Source: Thermoplasmata archaeon | Lineage (GTDB): Archaea > Thermoplasmatota > Thermoplasmata > Lutacidiplasmatales > UBA184 | NCBI GenBank assembly: GCA_030039995.1 | Contig: JASHUL010000100.1 | Span: 1-7,323, forward strand | DNA length: 7,323 nt | Direction: 5' to 3' | Shown: piece by piece, positions 5,635-7,323 of the stretch | Numbering within the stretch: the stretch's first letter is position 1 | How the letters are laid out: each line of letters begins with the position of its first letter | Notes under the pieces: generated by a model | Told to the model about the DNA's origin: nothing | Seen by the model: only the letters and a program-made list of their open reading frames with translations | Databases searched by the model: none | Position numbers and translations under genes: made by a program

Positions 5635-5679
5635 CCGCGACCCGGCTCGCGCTCCCACCGAGGAGCCGTTCGTAGCAAA

Positions 5680-6123
5680 ATGCCGACGTTCGTGGCGGCC
5701 GAGAAGTGCAAGGGCTGCATGCAGTGCGTCGACGTCTGCCCCTCCGACATCATGCACATCGACCCTCACCAGGGTCGGGCGTACAACATCGAACCGTCGA
5801 TGTGCTGGGAATGCTTCGCGTGCGTCAAGGCGTGCCCTGAGGGGGCGATCGACGTCCGGGGCTACGCCGATTTCGCGCCGCTCGGACACCGCGTCGTTCC
5901 GAACCGAACGACCGACCGGATCTATTGGACCATCCGCATGCGGGACGGAACGGAGAAGCAGTTCGACTTCCCGATTCGCAAGGGGAAGTGGAAGTCGATC
6001 GCTTCCCCGGCAACGGAACCTCCACCGACCGCCGAGGTCGTCGCGGGGGAGCTTCTCGCCTTCGAGCCCGACTACCTCGCCATCGAGGCCCTTCCGACCG
6101 TCGCCGTGACCGCGGGCGCGTAG
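5680..6123 (+). CDS. aprB: Adenylylsulfate (APS) reductase beta subunit, iron-sulfur electron-transfer subunit
   Basis: AprB carries electrons between the FAD of AprA and an external partner through two [4Fe-4S] clusters in the cytoplasm. The 147-residue protein starts 'MPTFV..EKC' like known AprB and has Cys motifs at 10-13-16-20 and 42-45-48-52. Family signatures follow: 'PSMCWECFACVKACPEGAIDVRGYADF' (39-65), 'PLGHRVVPNRTTD' (67-79) and 'IYWTIRMRDGTEKQFDFPIR' (81-100). The C-terminal tail ('GELLAFEPDYLAI'), which in the family wraps around AprA, is also kept. Length agrees with the Archaeoglobus protein (about 150). The oddity is the first cysteine motif: C13 and C16 are two residues apart, where characterised enzymes have seven intervening residues. 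It is thus five residues shorter and looks like an ordinary ferredoxin. The AGGAG at 5661-5665 is 14 bases before the ATG, longer than usual, but the conserved N-terminus fixes the start. aprA follows after 19 bases. Confidence 0.95.
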   Translation: MPTFVAAEKCKGCMQCVDVCPSDIMHIDPHQGRAYNIEPSMCWECFACVKACPEGAIDVRGYADFAPLGHRVVPNRTTDRIYWTIRMRDGTEKQFDFPIRKGKWKSIASPATEPPPTAEVVAGELLAFEPDYLAIEALPTVAVTAGA

Positions 6124-6142
6124 CGATCCCGGGACGGTGGGG

Positions 6143-7323
6143 ATGGAGGACGGAGTACCGTCGGCGGCCGAAGTCGTCGACTGTGATGTTCTGATCGTCG
6201 GCGGCGGCTTCGCCGGTTGCGGAGCGGCGTTCGAGTCCCGGTACTGGGGGCGCGACCTGAAGGTCGTGCTCGTCGAGAAGGCCGCGATCGAGCGAAGCGG
6301 CGCGGTCGCGCAGGGACTCAGCGCGATCAACTGCTACATGGGAATGCGGTGGGACGAGAATCGTCCGGAGGATTTCGTACGGTACGTCCGGAACGACCTC
6401 ATGGGACTCTCCCGCGAGGATCTCGTCTACGACATCGCGCGCCACGTCGACTCGTCGGTCCACTTGTTCGAGGAGTGGGGCCTGCCGATCTTCACCGACC
6501 CCAAGACCGGCAAGTACGTGCGTGAGGGGCGATGGCAGGTGATGATCCACGGCGAGTCGTACAAGCCGATCATCGCGGAGGCCGCGCGCGCCGCCGCGAG
6601 CCAGGTCGACGAGCACGTGCTGATCACGCATCTGCTTCGGGCCCGGGACGACCCGAAGCGGGTCGCGGGCGCCGTCGGATTCTCGGTCCGCGACGGGCGT
6701 TTTCACGTCTATCGCGCGCGGGTCGTGATCGTCGCCGCCGGTGGCGCCTCCCATCTGTTCCGTCCCCGGTCGGCGGGTGAGGGTTGGGGGCGGACATGGT
6801 ACCCTCCCTGGTCGACGGGCTCGGCCTACGCGCTCTTGATCCGCGTGGGGGCCGAGATGACGCAGATGGAGAACCGGCTCGTCGTCACCCGATTCAAGGA
6901 CGGGTACGGGCCGGTCGGAGCGTTCTTCCTCTACCTGAAGGCGGTCGCCACCAACTCGGCCGGCGAAAACTACGAGGTCGCCCGACGGCCCGGACTCCGG
7001 GAGCGGGTCGGCGCCTACGCCGACGCGACCCCACTCCCGACCTGCCTGCGGAACGACCTCATGCTGCGGGAGATCCAGGAGGGACGCGGCCCGATCCTGA
7101 TGCACACGGAGCGGGCGATCGACTCGCCCGAGAAGGAGACGGTCGCCTGGGAAGCGTTCCTCAACATGACCGTGGGGCAGGCCGTGACGTGGGCGGCGCA
7201 GGGCGTGGACCCCCGGAAGGAACCGAGCGAGCTGATCCTGTCGGAGCCGTACGTGCTCGGCTCCCACGCCGTCTGTGCGGGGGCGTGGGCGAGCGGGCCG
7301 GCGGACCTGAGCCCGGAAGAGTA
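6143..7323 (+). CDS. aprA: Adenylylsulfate (APS) reductase alpha subunit, FAD catalytic subunit, 3' partial
   Basis: AprA reduces APS to sulfite and AMP, or runs the reverse reaction, at its FAD. The window gives the first 393 residues; the family is usually about 620-660 long. The FAD-binding 'VGGGFAGCGAAFE' is at 19-31 and 'VEKAAIERSGAVAQGLSAIN' at 44-63. Strong signatures follow: 'EDLVYDIARHVDSSVHLFEEWGLP' (92-115), 'KYVREGRWQVMIHGESYKPI' (124-143), 'FRPRSAGEGWGRTWY' (206-220) and 'RFKDGYGPVGAFFL' (250-263). By my recollection of the Archaeoglobus structure, N63, W219, R250, L263 and H375 align with its substrate-pocket residues. The stretch after GSH (373-375) reads A-V-C-A-G, where others have S-G. 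Several segments ('INCYMGMRW', 'PTCLRNDLMLREIQEGRGPI') look closer to bacterial AprA. The ATG at 6143 fits the family N-terminus and has GGTG just upstream; an in-frame GTG two codons earlier (6137) is an alternative. The gene is cotranscribed with aprB. Confidence 0.96.
   Translation, partial: MEDGVPSAAEVVDCDVLIVGGGFAGCGAAFESRYWGRDLKVVLVEKAAIERSGAVAQGLSAINCYMGMRWDENRPEDFVRYVRNDLMGLSREDLVYDIARHVDSSVHLFEEWGLPIFTDPKTGKYVREGRWQVMIHGESYKPIIAEAARAAASQVDEHVLITHLLRARDDPKRVAGAVGFSVRDGRFHVYRARVVIVAAGGASHLFRPRSAGEGWGRTWYPPWSTGSAYALLIRVGAEMTQMENRLVVTRFKDGYGPVGAFFLYLKAVATNSAGENYEVARRPGLRERVGAYADATPLPTCLRNDLMLREIQEGRGPILMHTERAIDSPEKETVAWEAFLNMTVGQAVTWAAQGVDPRKEPSELILSEPYVLGSHAVCAGAWASGPADLSPEE

Noticed and set aside
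5344..6330. A 328-codon minus-strand open frame across the DUF1059 gene, the aprB promoter gap and aprB
   Set aside because: It is antisense to recognised genes and is Arg-rich without motifs.
5825..7267. A 480-codon open frame antisense to aprB/aprA
   Set aside because: It lies opposite the strongly conserved APS reductase genes and its translation shows no family features; GC-rich codon use opens the opposite strand.
1..7323. CRISPR array, insertion sequence or transposase, and prophage genes
   Set aside because: No regularly spaced repeats, terminal inverted repeats with target duplications, transposase motifs or phage genes were seen.

Overview
The window is visibly GC-rich and most likely comes from an archaeon, probably a high-GC member of the Thermoplasmata (Thermoplasmatota). 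This rests on four things: a large secreted protein carrying the 'FTEQGLPAGSTW' type of module that I associate with Thermoplasmata surface proteins; many N-glycosylation sequons; a tRNA gene without an encoded CCA; and A/T-rich TATA-like elements rather than clear -35/-10 boxes. The assignment is inference from motifs, not from a search.

Layout, left to right. Positions 1-375 (+) hold the 3' end of a VOC/glyoxalase-fold protein gene. It converges on a 3-kb minus-strand gene (436-3483) for a membrane-anchored, glycosylated surface protein with three tandem fibronectin type III repeats. The 60-bp gap between them is spanned by a long inverted repeat. Upstream of the surface gene, on the same strand, is tRNA-Ile(GAU) at 3637-3711. 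Positions 3712-4246 contain no convincing gene but several short perfect dyads. A two-helix membrane protein lies on the minus strand at 4247-4531. From 4739 everything reads on the plus strand: an NAD(P)-binding oxidoreductase of the YwnB/SDR_a5 type, overlapping by four bases a 65-residue DUF1059 protein, then tandem hairpins and a possible promoter, then aprB and the first two thirds of aprA.

The functional highlight is aprBA, the dissimilatory adenylylsulfate (APS) reductase. It interconverts APS with sulfite plus AMP, in either sulfate respiration or sulfite/sulfur oxidation. The two genes are 19 bp apart and clearly form one transcription unit. AprA keeps the FAD-binding motif and, as I recall the Archaeoglobus enzyme, its substrate-contacting residues. 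AprB is unusual: the first iron-sulfur motif is a compact ferredoxin type instead of the longer spacing of the characterised enzymes. The direction of the reaction cannot be read here, because the genes that would show it (sat, qmo, hdr, dsr, aprM) are outside the window. The oxidoreductase/DUF1059 pair is probably a separate unit, although same-strand read-through into aprB is possible.
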